64,000 nucleotides of DNA from Chryseobacterium sp. G0186 (GCF_003815675.1 NZ_CP033918.1:2666001-2730000); one strand, 5' to 3'; counted from the stretch's first letter, positions 24,566 through 33,799 are shown. Numbers and translations: made by a program. The notes: a model not told the origin generated them from the letters alone.

Positions 24566-26122
24566 ATGAGATATTTCAAATTTACTTTTTTATTTCTCTT
24601 TATTACTTATTCCTTTCTGTCAGCACAGACTACACCTCCTATCCAATGGCAAAAATCATTAGGAGGAAGCCTGGGTGAACTGGGATATTCCATCCAACAG
24701 ACAACAGATGGGGGATATATTGTAGCAGGAGTTTCCGGTTCTACAGATGGAGATGTCACTGAAAATAATGGAAGCGGTGACTATTGGATTGTAAAGCTTG
24801 ATAGTAACGGAAATATACAATGGCAGAAATCATTAGGAGGCACTGACAACGAAATAGCTTATTCTGTTCGCCAGACTGTTGATGGAGGTTATATTGTAGC
24901 AGGAGTCTCCAGTTCCAATGATGGAGATGTTACCGGAAACCACGGAAGTCAGGACTATTGGGTTGTAAAACTCGATACCAACGGGAATATACAATGGCAG
25001 AAATCATTGGGTGGAAGCAGTTATGATATTGCAAAATCAATTCAGCAAACTGCTGATGGAGGATATATTGTAGCAGGAGCATCCAGTTCCAATGATGGAG
25101 ACATTACCGGAAGCCACGGAGGTCAGGATTATTGGATTGTAAAACTTGATGCTAATGGAAATATACAGTGGCAAAAAGCATTGGGAGGAAACGGCTGGGA
25201 GGATGCGGTTGCCATTCAGCAGACTAATGACGGTGGATATATCGTAGCAGGATCAACCGTAGAATCAACAAATGGAGACGTAACTGTAAGCTACGGAAGT
25301 TATGATTATTGGGCCGTAAAATTGGATATCAACGGAAATATTCAATGGCAAAAATCATATGGAGGTATCGGTGATGATATCGCCTATTCTATTCAGCAGA
25401 CTACCGACGGGGGTTATATCATTGCGGGAACGTCTGCAGATTCAGTAACAGGCGAAATACCTACCTATCCTGGAATTCCGGATTATTGGATTATAAAATT
25501 GGACCACAATGGAAATATGGAATGGAATAAGCTATTGGGAGGAAGCTATCACGATAATACGCAAGCTATCCGGCAGACTCAGGACGGAGGATATATTGTA
25601 GCAGGATGGTCTGTTTCCACAGACGGACAAGTAACAGGCAACCATGGAAATGAAGATTATTGGATAGCAAAACTGAATAGCACCGGAAATCTGCAATGGC
25701 AAAAATCTTTAGGAGGTTCAAGTTCTGAATATTTAAGCTCTATAGAACAGGCCACTGATGGCGGTTATATTATTGTGGGATATTCTTTATCTGCTGACGG
25801 AGATGTTACAGGAAATCATGGAGCATCCGATTGTTGGGTTGTAAAATTAACATCTGCCCAACTAAATACATTGGAAAAACCGTCCGTTAAAAAACCTATT
25901 ATATATCCCAATCCGGCAAAAAATTTTATTTATGCTGATCATCTTCCAAAAGAAACCAATGTGGATATCTTTGACAGATCAGGAAGAAAACTTTTATCTC
26001 AAAAATATCAGGAAGAAAAAATAAAGATCAATCTCTCCTCATTCAGGAACGGAACTTATGTCATTCAGATAAAAAGTAAGGACGAGATTATTGTATCAAA
26101 ACAAATAATAGTGAGTAAATAA
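24566..26122 (+). CDS. Secreted repeat protein with T9SS type A sorting domain
   Basis: 518 residues. The signal peptide ends near FLSAQ. The body has seven to eight copies of a roughly 55-residue repeat built on the pattern 'IQWQKSLGG....SIQQT.DGGYIVAG.S.S.DGDVTGNHG..DYWIVKLD.NGN', probably one blade of a beta-propeller per copy. The C-terminal 75 residues (IIYPNPAKNFIYADHL, VDIFDRSGRKL, ILSSFRNGTYVIQIKSKDE-like strands, ending IIVSK) form the type A sorting domain recognised by the type IX secretion system, so the protein is exported and may be surface-attached or released. The ligand is unknown. Copies differ slightly (one has an EIPTYPGIPDYW variant). Confidence 0.9.
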   Translation: MRYFKFTFLFLFITYSFLSAQTTPPIQWQKSLGGSLGELGYSIQQTTDGGYIVAGVSGSTDGDVTENNGSGDYWIVKLDSNGNIQWQKSLGGTDNEIAYSVRQTVDGGYIVAGVSSSNDGDVTGNHGSQDYWVVKLDTNGNIQWQKSLGGSSYDIAKSIQQTADGGYIVAGASSSNDGDITGSHGGQDYWIVKLDANGNIQWQKALGGNGWEDAVAIQQTNDGGYIVAGSTVESTNGDVTVSYGSYDYWAVKLDINGNIQWQKSYGGIGDDIAYSIQQTTDGGYIIAGTSADSVTGEIPTYPGIPDYWIIKLDHNGNMEWNKLLGGSYHDNTQAIRQTQDGGYIVAGWSVSTDGQVTGNHGNEDYWIAKLNSTGNLQWQKSLGGSSSEYLSSIEQATDGGYIIVGYSLSADGDVTGNHGASDCWVVKLTSAQLNTLEKPSVKKPIIYPNPAKNFIYADHLPKETNVDIFDRSGRKLLSQKYQEEKIKINLSSFRNGTYVIQIKSKDEIIVSKQIIVSK

Positions 26123-26340
26123 ATTCATCAATCAGCTCTAAAAATATATACTTTCATCAACACACTTCCAAAAATTTTAATTAATTGATTTTAACAATAT
26201 TTAAGGCGTAATTTTCAATAAAAACAAATAATTATTATGGCTTTTAAATTTTAGGTATAAACTTTGTATCAATTCCTCAAAACACGATCGGGTTTTTAAA
26301 GTTTTCATCAAATACCGTTTAACAATTTAAAATCTTAATT

Positions 26341-26868
26341 ATGGCTGAAGTAATCGCACAAGAGAAACAGGGCGGCAAGCAAAAGAAAAAACTGATCAGA
26401 GTAGACATGACTCCTATGGTAGACCTGGGGTTCCTGCTGATAACGTTCTTTATGTTCACTACGAACTTTACAAAACCCAATGTAATGGACCTTGGACTCC
26501 CAGCAAAGGATCATCACCCCAACCCTCCTATTGACAATATTGTTATTGGAGATAAAAATCAGGTAACATTTATCCTGGGCAAGGACAATCGTGTATTTTA
26601 TCATCAAAGCAATGCAGCAGATTTGAACACCAGTAATCTTAAAGAAACAGATTTCAGTGGAATAAAAATCTCAAAAATTATCTCAGAAGCTTATAAAAAT
26701 GCTCCGAAACCTAACAATTTCACGGTCATTGTAAAGCCAACAGATGAAGCCAACTACAAGAATTTTGTAGACATGCTTGACAATCTGGCCATAGCTAAAA
26801 AAGAAAGATATGGCGTTACCGATATCAAGCCTTGGGAAACAAAGGTTTATAAAGAATTAACTCAATAA
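26341..26868 (+). CDS. exbD: Orphan ExbD/TolR paralogue
   Basis: 175 residues, with the membrane helix containing the conserved Asp28 (DMTPMVDLGFLL). It is clearly paralogous to the second ExbD of the tonB operon at 5122-5688: shared MAEV start, FTKPNVMDLGLPAK, LGKDNRVFYHQ and YGVTDIKPWE. It stands alone with its own terminator and no exbB or tonB beside it, so it must use an ExbB encoded elsewhere, such as the one at 6370-7233. It may provide an alternative or conditional subunit. Confidence 0.92.
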   Translation: MAEVIAQEKQGGKQKKKLIRVDMTPMVDLGFLLITFFMFTTNFTKPNVMDLGLPAKDHHPNPPIDNIVIGDKNQVTFILGKDNRVFYHQSNAADLNTSNLKETDFSGIKISKIISEAYKNAPKPNNFTVIVKPTDEANYKNFVDMLDNLAIAKKERYGVTDIKPWETKVYKELTQ

Positions 26869-26873
26869 AAGAT

Positions 26874-26902
26874 AAAGGGCATTTTTAAAATGCTCTTTTT
26901 TG
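26874..26902 (+). terminator. Terminator after the orphan exbD
   Basis: AAAGGGCATTTT pairs with AAAATGCTCTTT, followed by TTTG. Starts 6 bases after the stop. Confidence 0.75.
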
Positions 26903-26991
26903 TTTACATTTGAAAGGAAAATCTATCAGCAACAGAGCTTTAAGTCATGTAAAGTAAGTTGTACTATTTTAACTTCTATAATTTTTAAATC

Positions 26992-27774
26992 ATGCTGAAC
27001 TTTGAAAGAAAAGGAAACGGAAAAGAAACATTGGTACTCCTCCACGGTTTTATGGAGAACCTATCCATCTGGAGTGATATGGAGCCTCATCTTTCTAAGG
27101 ATTTTTCACTATTGAAAATTGATCTTCCCGGTCATGGGCAATCTGAAATTCTCGGAGAAGTTCACACGATGGAACTAATGGCCGATGAGGTAAAGAAAGT
27201 ATTGGATGATCAGCATTTAGAAAAAGTGCACCTCTTGGGACACTCTATGGGAGGCTATGCTTCACTCGCATTTGCTGAAAAATACCCGAACAATTTAAAA
27301 AGTCTAACCCTATTTTTCTCCACCTACTTCGCAGATGATGAAGAGAAAAAACAGCAACGTATAAAAAGCTACAGAATCATCAAGGATGCTTTTGCCCATT
27401 ATGCCAGAGCAGGAATCCCCAACCTATTCAATCCCAACGAACGGGATATTTTGGAAGGAAAAATTGAAACAGCCCTTGAAACAGCCCTTTCTACAAACAA
27501 TATGGGAGCTCTTGCCTGCGTAAAAGGAATGGTAGCAAGAACAGATAAAAAACATATCATGCAAAACCTGGAAGCTAAAATTTTAGTATTGGCCGGAAAA
27601 CATGACAATGCTGTAAAAACAGAAGTAACCATTAAAAACCTTCCAGACAGAACAAATATAAAATCCTATGTATTGGACTGCGGACATAACGGACATTGGG
27701 AAAAGCCTAACATCTGCGCAGAGATCATCAACACGGAACTGCTGCACAACCTCCCTAAAAAACTGGTTTTATAA
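26992..27774 (+). CDS. Alpha/beta-hydrolase
   Basis: 260 residues with the alpha/beta-hydrolase fold. The oxyanion region is LLHGFMENLSIW (HGF near residue 18). The nucleophile elbow GHSMGG has Ser85. The catalytic acid probably lies in LVLAGKHDNAVK, and the histidine in the DCGHNGHWEKP segment near residue 240. No signal peptide, so cytoplasmic. Substrate unknown; esterases, MhpC-type hydrolases and MenH-like enzymes share this layout. The patatin gene follows 63 bases downstream in the same direction. Confidence 0.9.
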   Translation: MLNFERKGNGKETLVLLHGFMENLSIWSDMEPHLSKDFSLLKIDLPGHGQSEILGEVHTMELMADEVKKVLDDQHLEKVHLLGHSMGGYASLAFAEKYPNNLKSLTLFFSTYFADDEEKKQQRIKSYRIIKDAFAHYARAGIPNLFNPNERDILEGKIETALETALSTNNMGALACVKGMVARTDKKHIMQNLEAKILVLAGKHDNAVKTEVTIKNLPDRTNIKSYVLDCGHNGHWEKPNICAEIINTELLHNLPKKLVL

Positions 27775-27837
27775 CATTTGTCCTAAAGAATTGTTTATAA
27801 AAAATCCTGTATATTTAGTAAAGAATAATTTTTCGAA

Positions 27838-28650
27838 ATGGGTTTATTCTCGTTCAAAAAAAAGGAACCACCGAAACCTCCGGTTATCGGACTTACACTT
27901 TCAGGCGGAGGAATGCGTGGAATTGCCCATATTGCTGTTCTAAAAGCATTGGAGGAATACCATCTGAAACCACACATTATTTCAGGAACCAGTGCAGGTT
28001 CTATCATTGGCGCGTTTTATTCTTTCGGAAAAACTCCGGATGAAATGATGGAGATTGTAAAACATACTTCTTTTTTCTCCCGATCTTCCCTGAAGTTATC
28101 TAAAAACGGAATCTTCAGCTCAACTTTTATTTTGAAATTATTTAAGGACTATTTCCCGGAAGATAATTTTAGCATCTTAAAGATTCCCCTGTATGTTACC
28201 ACTACGGAAATGACTCACGGAATCGTAGATTTCTTTTCAGAAGGAGAACTTTTCACCCCTCTTTTAGCCTCATCAAGCGTCCCATTTATCCTGCCCCCTG
28301 TAAGAATTGGTGACAAAATATACGTAGATGGCGGTGTTCTGGACAACCTCCCTATTGAACCTATCATGGATAAGTGTGACTTCCTGATAGCCTCCCATGT
28401 CAATTCGATAAGTTATGATGAATTAAATAAGATGAGCCTGATGAAAGAATTTGACCGTATTCTTCACTTAGCCATTGCAAAGTCAGTATATTCCAAGGTG
28501 AAATACTGTAATATATTTTTAGACCCGCCAAAAATGACAAAATTCAGTCTTTTCAATAAGAAATACATGGATGAAATGTTTCAGCAGGTATACGAATATA
28601 CCTGTGAGGAACTTGAGGGAAAAGGATACCGCAAGGATTTGAAAGTTTGA
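27838..28650 (+). CDS. Patatin-like phospholipase
   Basis: 270 residues of the patatin/RssA family. The oxyanion-hole motif is LSGGGMRGIAHIAVLKALEE near 21-40. The nucleophile motif GTSAGS has Ser52. The catalytic Asp is in the motif VDGGVLDNLPIEP. These enzymes hydrolyse acyl-ester lipids through a Ser-Asp dyad. A short basic N-terminus (FSFKKKEPPKPP) precedes the domain. No signal peptide, so probably cytoplasmic or peripheral. Confidence 0.92.
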   Translation: MGLFSFKKKEPPKPPVIGLTLSGGGMRGIAHIAVLKALEEYHLKPHIISGTSAGSIIGAFYSFGKTPDEMMEIVKHTSFFSRSSLKLSKNGIFSSTFILKLFKDYFPEDNFSILKIPLYVTTTEMTHGIVDFFSEGELFTPLLASSSVPFILPPVRIGDKIYVDGGVLDNLPIEPIMDKCDFLIASHVNSISYDELNKMSLMKEFDRILHLAIAKSVYSKVKYCNIFLDPPKMTKFSLFNKKYMDEMFQQVYEYTCEELEGKGYRKDLKV

Positions 28651-28737
28651 GAGTTGTAGAATCAGACAGAGTGAGGACGATAAACCCACTTAGCCATTAT
28701 CCCTATTTTTTTCAACTTCCTTTATCTTTCTGAAAAA

Positions 28738-29742
28738 TTAAAATTTTTCTTCTTCTACCTTATTCTTGAAGTTTTGAATAGTTCCCGGTAAAGAATCATT
28801 GGATTTTCCACCTGCAGCATTAATATGTCCACCACCGCTAAAGTATTTTCTGGAGAACTGGTTTACATCCACATCATCCTTACTTCTGAATGAAATCTTA
28901 ACAAAATCTTCGTATAGATCCTCCATGAAGAATGCAGACATTTTTACCCCTCCAATACTTAATCCATAATTTACAAACCCCTCCGTATCTCCTTTCTGGA
29001 AACCAAATTCTTTCAATTCATTTCTTGTAAGGCTCAGGATAGCTACCCTACCATCATTCACCACTTCTATTCTTCCTAATACTAAAGCAAGAAGATGAAG
29101 ACGGGAAACAGTATTCGTATCCCAGGTATTAGAGGTGATCATCGCAGGATCTGCTCCCTTTTCAATCAGATTAGCAATAATCCTGTGGGTAGTAGCACTG
29201 GTAGAACGAAAACGGAACCCTCCTGTATCTGTCATAATTCCAGTGTATAAACATTCAGCCATATCCAGGTTGACAAGTTTTTCATCCCCCATGGCTTCAA
29301 TGAAATGATAAATCATCTGAGACGTTGCAGGAATTACCGTATCCGAATATACAAAGTCAAATTGTTCCGGCTGCTGGTGATGATCAATAAGAATCTTCTT
29401 TCCCGGAGCTTTTACCAGCCAGTCACCTAATAAACCAATTCTTGATGGAGAATTAAAATCAAGACAGAAAATAACATCTGCTCCGGCAATCATATCAGCT
29501 GCCAGCTTTCTTTTATATTCTGCAATGATTACTTTTTTAGATTCCGGCATCCATTTCAGAAACTTTGGAAAATCATTAGGAACAATAACTTCAGCATGAA
29601 TTCCTTTAGCTGCTAAATAATGCTTCAATCCAAGACTGGACCCAATAGCATCTCCATCCGGGTTATAATGGGTAAGGATAACTATTTTGTTTTCAGGTGT
29701 AAGTAATGTATTGATCTCTAAAAGTTCTGCTGGTGTAAACAT
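28738..29742 (-). CDS. DHH-family phosphoesterase (NrnA-like oligoribonuclease/pAp phosphatase)
   Basis: 334 residues of the DHH/DHHA1 family. Motif I is THYNPDGDAIGSS (Asp29, Asp31), motif II is IFCLDFNSPSRIG, the DHH motif itself occurs in ILIDHHQQPEQF, and the DHHA1 motif GGGHINAAGGKS lies near the C-terminus. The family degrades short RNA (nanoRNA) and often 3'-phosphoadenosine 5'-phosphate. Bacteroidota commonly lack the classical Orn exonuclease, so this is probably the nanoRNase; that is inferred from family knowledge. It is convergent with the patatin gene and divergent from rpmH. Confidence 0.9.
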   Translation of the reverse strand: MFTPAELLEINTLLTPENKIVILTHYNPDGDAIGSSLGLKHYLAAKGIHAEVIVPNDFPKFLKWMPESKKVIIAEYKRKLAADMIAGADVIFCLDFNSPSRIGLLGDWLVKAPGKKILIDHHQQPEQFDFVYSDTVIPATSQMIYHFIEAMGDEKLVNLDMAECLYTGIMTDTGGFRFRSTSATTHRIIANLIEKGADPAMITSNTWDTNTVSRLHLLALVLGRIEVVNDGRVAILSLTRNELKEFGFQKGDTEGFVNYGLSIGGVKMSAFFMEDLYEDFVKISFRSKDDVDVNQFSRKYFSGGGHINAAGGKSNDSLPGTIQNFKNKVEEEKF

Positions 29743-29902
29743 CTTGTGTTTATTTTCGTTAAAATTTAAGTTTTCAAAGATAGAGCTTTTATATAAATCA
29801 TTTAAATATTATTTTTGCACAGAGAAATTCGTTTCTTACTCAGGGTTTTGAAATGTTTGCCTCATAAACAATTCAAATATTTTCAAAAAAAGATAGTCAA
29901 AG

Positions 29903-29933
29903 TTTGTATCTTATAAAAATTTCTATATCTTTG
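29903..29933 (+). promoter_or_regulatory. rpmH promoter (TTTG-N19-TATCTTTG)
   Basis: An exact match to the Bacteroidota housekeeping-sigma consensus: TTTG at 29903-29906, 19 bases, TATCTTTG at 29926-29933. Transcription should start near 29940, giving a leader of about 40 bases for rpmH. Confidence 0.8.
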
Positions 29934-29977
29934 CAACCTGAAAATTAATAGATTAATTACGATTTAAACATATAGTA

Positions 29978-30136
29978 ATGAGTAAAAGAACATTCCAGCC
30001 ATCAGAAAGAAAAAAGAGAAACAAACACGGTTTCAGAGAAAGAATGTCTACGCCAAATGGAAGAAGAGTTTTGGCTGCGAGAAGAGCTAAAGGCAGAAAG
30101 AGTTTAACTGTAAGTGCTGCACGCGCTAAGAGATAA
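29978..30136 (+). CDS. rpmH: 50S ribosomal protein L34
   Basis: 52 residues starting [20 protein letters not shown] and ending in the usual Arg/Lys-rich [18 protein letters not shown]. Length and sequence are typical of L34. Too short for common ORF cut-offs but has a near-perfect promoter and a terminator. In many bacteria it neighbours dnaA or rnpA; here it does not. Confidence 0.96.
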   Translation: MSKRTFQPSERKKRNKHGFRERMSTPNGRRVLAARRAKGRKSLTVSAARAKR

Positions 30137-30159
30137 TCTTTTTATTATCATATACAAAT

Positions 30160-30193
30160 CATGCTTGAAAAGAAGTTTTTCAAGCATTTTTTG
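30160..30193 (+). terminator. Terminator after rpmH
   Basis: ATGCTTGAAAA pairs with TTTTCAAGCAT, followed by TTTTTG. Starts 24 bases after the rpmH stop. Confidence 0.85.
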
Positions 30194-30291
30194 TTGTTAA
30201 AATTTACTAAAATTAGAGTCAAATAGACTTCTTTTTTCTATTTTTAAAGATTGAAATTTTTATTGTTAGAAACAGCCTTTAAAATTAAATT

Positions 30292-31002
30292 ATGCCACAT
30301 ACAAATATCGCCGGAGACAATATCATAAGTTTGCAACATGCGAAAATTGCGCAAAAAAACTTTACTGTTCTTTCTGATGTAAATCTTAACATTAAAAAAG
30401 GTAGATTCTGCTACCTTATCGGGAAAACAGGTTCCGGAAAAAGTTCCCTTCTGAAAACGCTTTACGGTCACATCCCATTAGCTTCAGGACACGGATCAGT
30501 GGTAGGATTCGACATTGCAAAGCTAAAACCCTCCGATATTCCCAACCTTAGAAGAAAACTAGGAATTGTATTCCAGGATTTCCAGTTACTTTCCGACAGA
30601 ACCGTTGAAAAGAACCTTAAATTTGTTTTGGAAGCTACAGGATGGAGTGATAAGGTAAAAATAGAAGACCGTATCAATGAAGTATTAGGAAGTGTGAACA
30701 TGAAGAGCAAAAAGCACAAAATGCCACACGAACTTTCCGGAGGTGAACAACAGCGTATTGCCATCGCAAGAGCATTACTTAACCACCCGGATCTTATTTT
30801 AGCGGATGAACCAACGGGAAACCTTGACCCGGAAACATCCAACGAAATTATGACCTTATTGAAGCAGGTAGCCCTTGAAAACGGCGCGGCAGTAGTAATG
30901 GCAACACACGATTACCATATGATTCAAAACTTCCCTGGTGAAGCCATCAGATGTGAAGACGGAAAAGTATCTGTATTGGATACCGCAGAATTGTTTGAAT
31001 AA
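30292..31002 (+). CDS. ftsE: Cell-division ABC transporter ATPase FtsE-like
   Basis: 236 residues of the ABC ATPase family. Walker [10 protein letters not shown] is at about 44-52, the signature [16 protein letters not shown] follows, and Walker [17 protein letters not shown] and the H-loop ATHDYHM are intact. The sequence groups with FtsE/LolD-type ATPases; FtsE is the usual call in Bacteroidota, where it can be encoded apart from ftsX. With FtsX it would link cytokinesis to peptidoglycan hydrolysis. No permease gene is adjacent, so a lipoprotein-export or other role cannot be excluded. Confidence 0.82.
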   Translation: MPHTNIAGDNIISLQHAKIAQKNFTVLSDVNLNIKKGRFCYLIGKTGSGKSSLLKTLYGHIPLASGHGSVVGFDIAKLKPSDIPNLRRKLGIVFQDFQLLSDRTVEKNLKFVLEATGWSDKVKIEDRINEVLGSVNMKSKKHKMPHELSGGEQQRIAIARALLNHPDLILADEPTGNLDPETSNEIMTLLKQVALENGAAVVMATHDYHMIQNFPGEAIRCEDGKVSVLDTAELFE

Positions 31003-31021
31003 AGATTCAGAGATGTAAGTT

Positions 31022-31717
31022 CTATTTTTTAAAGAGATGAAACTCCCTGGTGAGTTCAAGATATTGGTCCGAGTATATTCTCGGACTTTTTTCTATAATA
31101 AATTCAGATTCATCAAGCTTTTTTTCTGTTGGGGAAAATTCCAGAATGAGTCTTTTTGTTTTTGCGTTTTCAATCCCTTTAATATCTATTCTTCGATTCA
31201 AAAACAGATTGTTCTCTTCTGCAATGGCTATAAATATACCTCCAGCTTCAACAGGAATAATAACTGAAAAAAGACCATCTTTTGATAAAAGCACCGCTGC
31301 TTTTTCAATCAATTGCATAAAGTTCAGCTCTACAGTCTGACGGGCAATCTTATCTTTTTCAGACCCTGATTCTTCAAAGTAAGGTGGATTTGAAACAATT
31401 AAATCAAAAACATCCGATGTTTCAAAAGCCTTAAAATCCTGATGCTTATTTTTAAGTCTTTCATGAAAGGGAGAGTTCTCAAAATTAGTTTTGGTAAGCA
31501 AGACTGCTTCTTCATTAATATCTAAACCTAAAAAACTAGTCTGTAAATTTCTTTGCGCCAGCATCAATGAAATCAGCCCTGTTCCCGTACCTACTTCCAA
31601 AGCATTAGAAGCACATGCAACATCGGCTAAAGCTCCAAGCAAAACACCATCTGTTCCTACACGGAAGACGTTCTTAGACTGCTGAATTTCAAATTGTTTA
31701 AATGTAAAAGGCTTCAC
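31022..31717 (-). CDS. tRNA1(Val) adenine-37 N6-methyltransferase-like (TrmN6/YfiC)
   Basis: 231 residues of the class I SAM methyltransferase family. The opening MKPFTFKQFEIQQSKNVFRVGTDGVLLGALADV is the conserved start of YfiC-type proteins. SAM motif I is ALEVGTGTGLISLMLAQR and the N6-adenine signature NPPY is in LIVSNPPYFEESGSE. In E. coli the enzyme methylates A37 of tRNA1(Val); here the exact target is inferred. Its start overlaps the last base of the upstream kinase gene, so the two are co-transcribed. Confidence 0.9.
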   Translation of the reverse strand: MKPFTFKQFEIQQSKNVFRVGTDGVLLGALADVACASNALEVGTGTGLISLMLAQRNLQTSFLGLDINEEAVLLTKTNFENSPFHERLKNKHQDFKAFETSDVFDLIVSNPPYFEESGSEKDKIARQTVELNFMQLIEKAAVLLSKDGLFSVIIPVEAGGIFIAIAEENNLFLNRRIDIKGIENAKTKRLILEFSPTEKKLDESEFIIEKSPRIYSDQYLELTREFHLFKK

Positions 31718-33171
31718 TATAAATTAGTAGGCAATGTAATGATAAATGTTGACCCCTTTCCTACTTCAGATTTCACGGAAATTTCTCCTTTATAATCCTC
31801 AATCATCTTTCTTACCATAGACAAACCAAGTCCCATTCCACTGTTTTTGGACGTAAAATTGGGCTCAAAGATTCTTTCGTACATATTTTCAGGAATTCCG
31901 ATTCCATTATCCTGAACAGAAACGATCACTCTTCTCTGATGTTGCTCCACATCTACATTAATAATCAGTTTTCTCTCATCACTTTCTGCCTGCTTAGCAT
32001 TGGTAACAAGATTGGTAATGATTCTGGAAAGATAAATTCTATCCATATTGATCATAATATTACTCTTGTTAGCATGCATGAAAATACTGTCATCATTGAA
32101 TACACGGAGGATATCTTCCACCTCGGTATTCAGATTGATCACTTCATTATTTTTTTCAGGAAGCTTTGCAAATTCTGAGAATGCAGAAGCCACGGTAGCA
32201 ATCAGATCGATCTGATCCACCATCGTTTTGCTCATCTGCTTCACTCTTTCCCTGATGTTCGGATCTTCCGGATCAAATTTTCTTTCAAAGTTCTGAATCG
32301 TAAGTTTCATGGGCGTAAGAGGGTTTTTAACCTCATGAGCAACCTGCTTGGCCATTTCTCTCCAAGCTTCTTCCGACGCCTTGAATCTTAACCTCTCTTT
32401 TTGATCCTGAATTTGCAGAATCATTCTGTTATAAGCTCTTGCCAAAGCATTAAGCTCATCATTTTTATAGTATCTGATAGGACGCATTTCATTTTCAAAT
32501 AATGTAATACGGGTGATCATATCAGAGAATTTCGTAATGGTTTTAGCCAGACTGTTTGAAGTCACCCAGCTGATCCAGACACTGAATAAAATAAGGAATA
32601 TATCGACTAAAAGAATATATTTTACATATTGATGAAGAACATCCAGATAAGCAGATTCATTATGATATAAAGGAATATAAACAACCCCGATGGGCTCAAG
32701 CTCATTATTTTTCAACAAAAGATAGGAAGAGGTAAGCTTGGCATCCTTGGCAGCATCATACCGGGTCATATCCACTCTGGCATCCGTAGCCAGAATTTTG
32801 TTGATAATCTCTATAGGAAGTGTTTTCTGATCAATCAGGCTTTCATCTTTATTGGAAAGGATATAATTTCCTCTCAAATCATAAATGACAATGTCATGCT
32901 GGTTGATATCTGCTATTTCAAAGATTTTATTTCCTAAAACCTTGGGAAGATCCTTTGTTTCTACCAATGTGCGGCTTACGGCATAGTCCAGATACCTCAT
33001 TACGGCATTGGTTTTCTCCTGCATATCGATATTACTCTGCTGCAGAGAATTATTCCTAAGCACAAAATAAGGAACCAGTGAAGTTGCCACAACACTTAAA
33101 AAACATACCAGCAGAAATCCGAAAAACACCCGGTTTCTTAAGCTATATCCTTTATATTTATTAATTGACAT
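31717..33171 (-). CDS. Membrane sensor histidine kinase (NtrY-like)
   Basis: 484 residues. Two membrane helices, about 15-36 and 186-204, enclose a periplasmic sensor domain. A HAMP-like linker (about 205-255) leads to the HisKA domain with phospho-acceptor His279 in HEVKNPLTPMKLTIQNFERK. The ATP-binding domain has the N box NLVTNAKQAE, the G1 box DNGIGIPENMYERIFEPNFT and the G2 box GMGLGLSMVRKM. The HEVKNPLTPMKL version is the NtrY-type H box. No response regulator is adjacent, so the partner is unknown. It overlaps the downstream methyltransferase by one base and follows ribE by one base, forming a ribE-kinase-methyltransferase operon. Confidence 0.93.
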   Translation of the reverse strand: MSINKYKGYSLRNRVFFGFLLVCFLSVVATSLVPYFVLRNNSLQQSNIDMQEKTNAVMRYLDYAVSRTLVETKDLPKVLGNKIFEIADINQHDIVIYDLRGNYILSNKDESLIDQKTLPIEIINKILATDARVDMTRYDAAKDAKLTSSYLLLKNNELEPIGVVYIPLYHNESAYLDVLHQYVKYILLVDIFLILFSVWISWVTSNSLAKTITKFSDMITRITLFENEMRPIRYYKNDELNALARAYNRMILQIQDQKERLRFKASEEAWREMAKQVAHEVKNPLTPMKLTIQNFERKFDPEDPNIRERVKQMSKTMVDQIDLIATVASAFSEFAKLPEKNNEVINLNTEVEDILRVFNDDSIFMHANKSNIMINMDRIYLSRIITNLVTNAKQAESDERKLIINVDVEQHQRRVIVSVQDNGIGIPENMYERIFEPNFTSKNSGMGLGLSMVRKMIEDYKGEISVKSEVGKGSTFIITLPTNL

Positions 33172-33172
33172 C

Positions 33173-33757
33173 CTACTTTTTAATTAACCTAGCAATATAC
33201 TTACCAATGATGTCAAATTCAAGGTTTACTTTATCTCCAATTTTCAGGTGATTCATATTGGTAAATTCCCAGGTGTAAGGAATAATGGCTACAGAAAACT
33301 GTGTATCTTCACTTTTCGCTACCGTAAGACTGATTCCATTTACGGTGATGGAACCTTGAGGCACAGTCACAAAACTTCCGTCAGCATCATACTTCATCGT
33401 AATAAAATAGCTTCCGTCTTTATTCTCAATATCAACAACCTCTCCTGTTTTATCAACATGTCCCTGAACGATATGACCGTCTAGTCTTCCATCCATCTTC
33501 ATGCAACGTTCAAGATTCACAACAGTTCCCAACTCCCATTTTCCAAGATTGGTTTTTTCCAGTGTCTCGTTGATTGCTGTTACCACATATTGATGATCTT
33601 TAATCTCAACCACAGTAAGGCAACAACCATTATGCGCCAGGCTCTGATCAATTTTAAGTTCGTTTGTAAAAGGGCATGTAAGAGTAAAATCTATGTTACT
33701 TCCTTTTTCTTCAATCTTCTCAATAACACCAACTGCTTCAATAATTCCTGTGAACAT
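33173..33757 (-). CDS. ribE: Riboflavin synthase (alpha chain)
   Basis: 194 residues with the canonical start MFTGIIEAVGVIEK and two tandem lumazine-binding barrel domains. The first has LAHNGCCLTVVEI, an unusual HNGCCLTV variant of the SVNGVCLTV motif, and the second has GSITVNGISLTVAK. It dismutates two 6,7-dimethyl-8-ribityllumazine molecules to riboflavin. No FMN riboswitch is visible upstream. It starts the minus-strand operon, and its promoter region is shared with divergent pdxA. Confidence 0.95.
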   Translation of the reverse strand: MFTGIIEAVGVIEKIEEKGSNIDFTLTCPFTNELKIDQSLAHNGCCLTVVEIKDHQYVVTAINETLEKTNLGKWELGTVVNLERCMKMDGRLDGHIVQGHVDKTGEVVDIENKDGSYFITMKYDADGSFVTVPQGSITVNGISLTVAKSEDTQFSVAIIPYTWEFTNMNHLKIGDKVNLEFDIIGKYIARLIKK

Positions 33758-33769
33758 ATTATTTTTTGC

Positions 33770-33799
33770 TAAATTTGTAAACTATAATCTTCAAAGATA
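33770..33799. promoter_or_regulatory. Face-to-face -7 boxes of pdxA and ribE
   Basis: TAAATTTG at 33770-33777 (plus, toward pdxA) and TATCTTTG at 33799-33792 (minus, toward ribE) lie within the 48-base gap between the two divergent genes. Predicted start sites almost coincide, so the two promoters would compete. Neither has a perfect -33 element. Confidence 0.4.
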
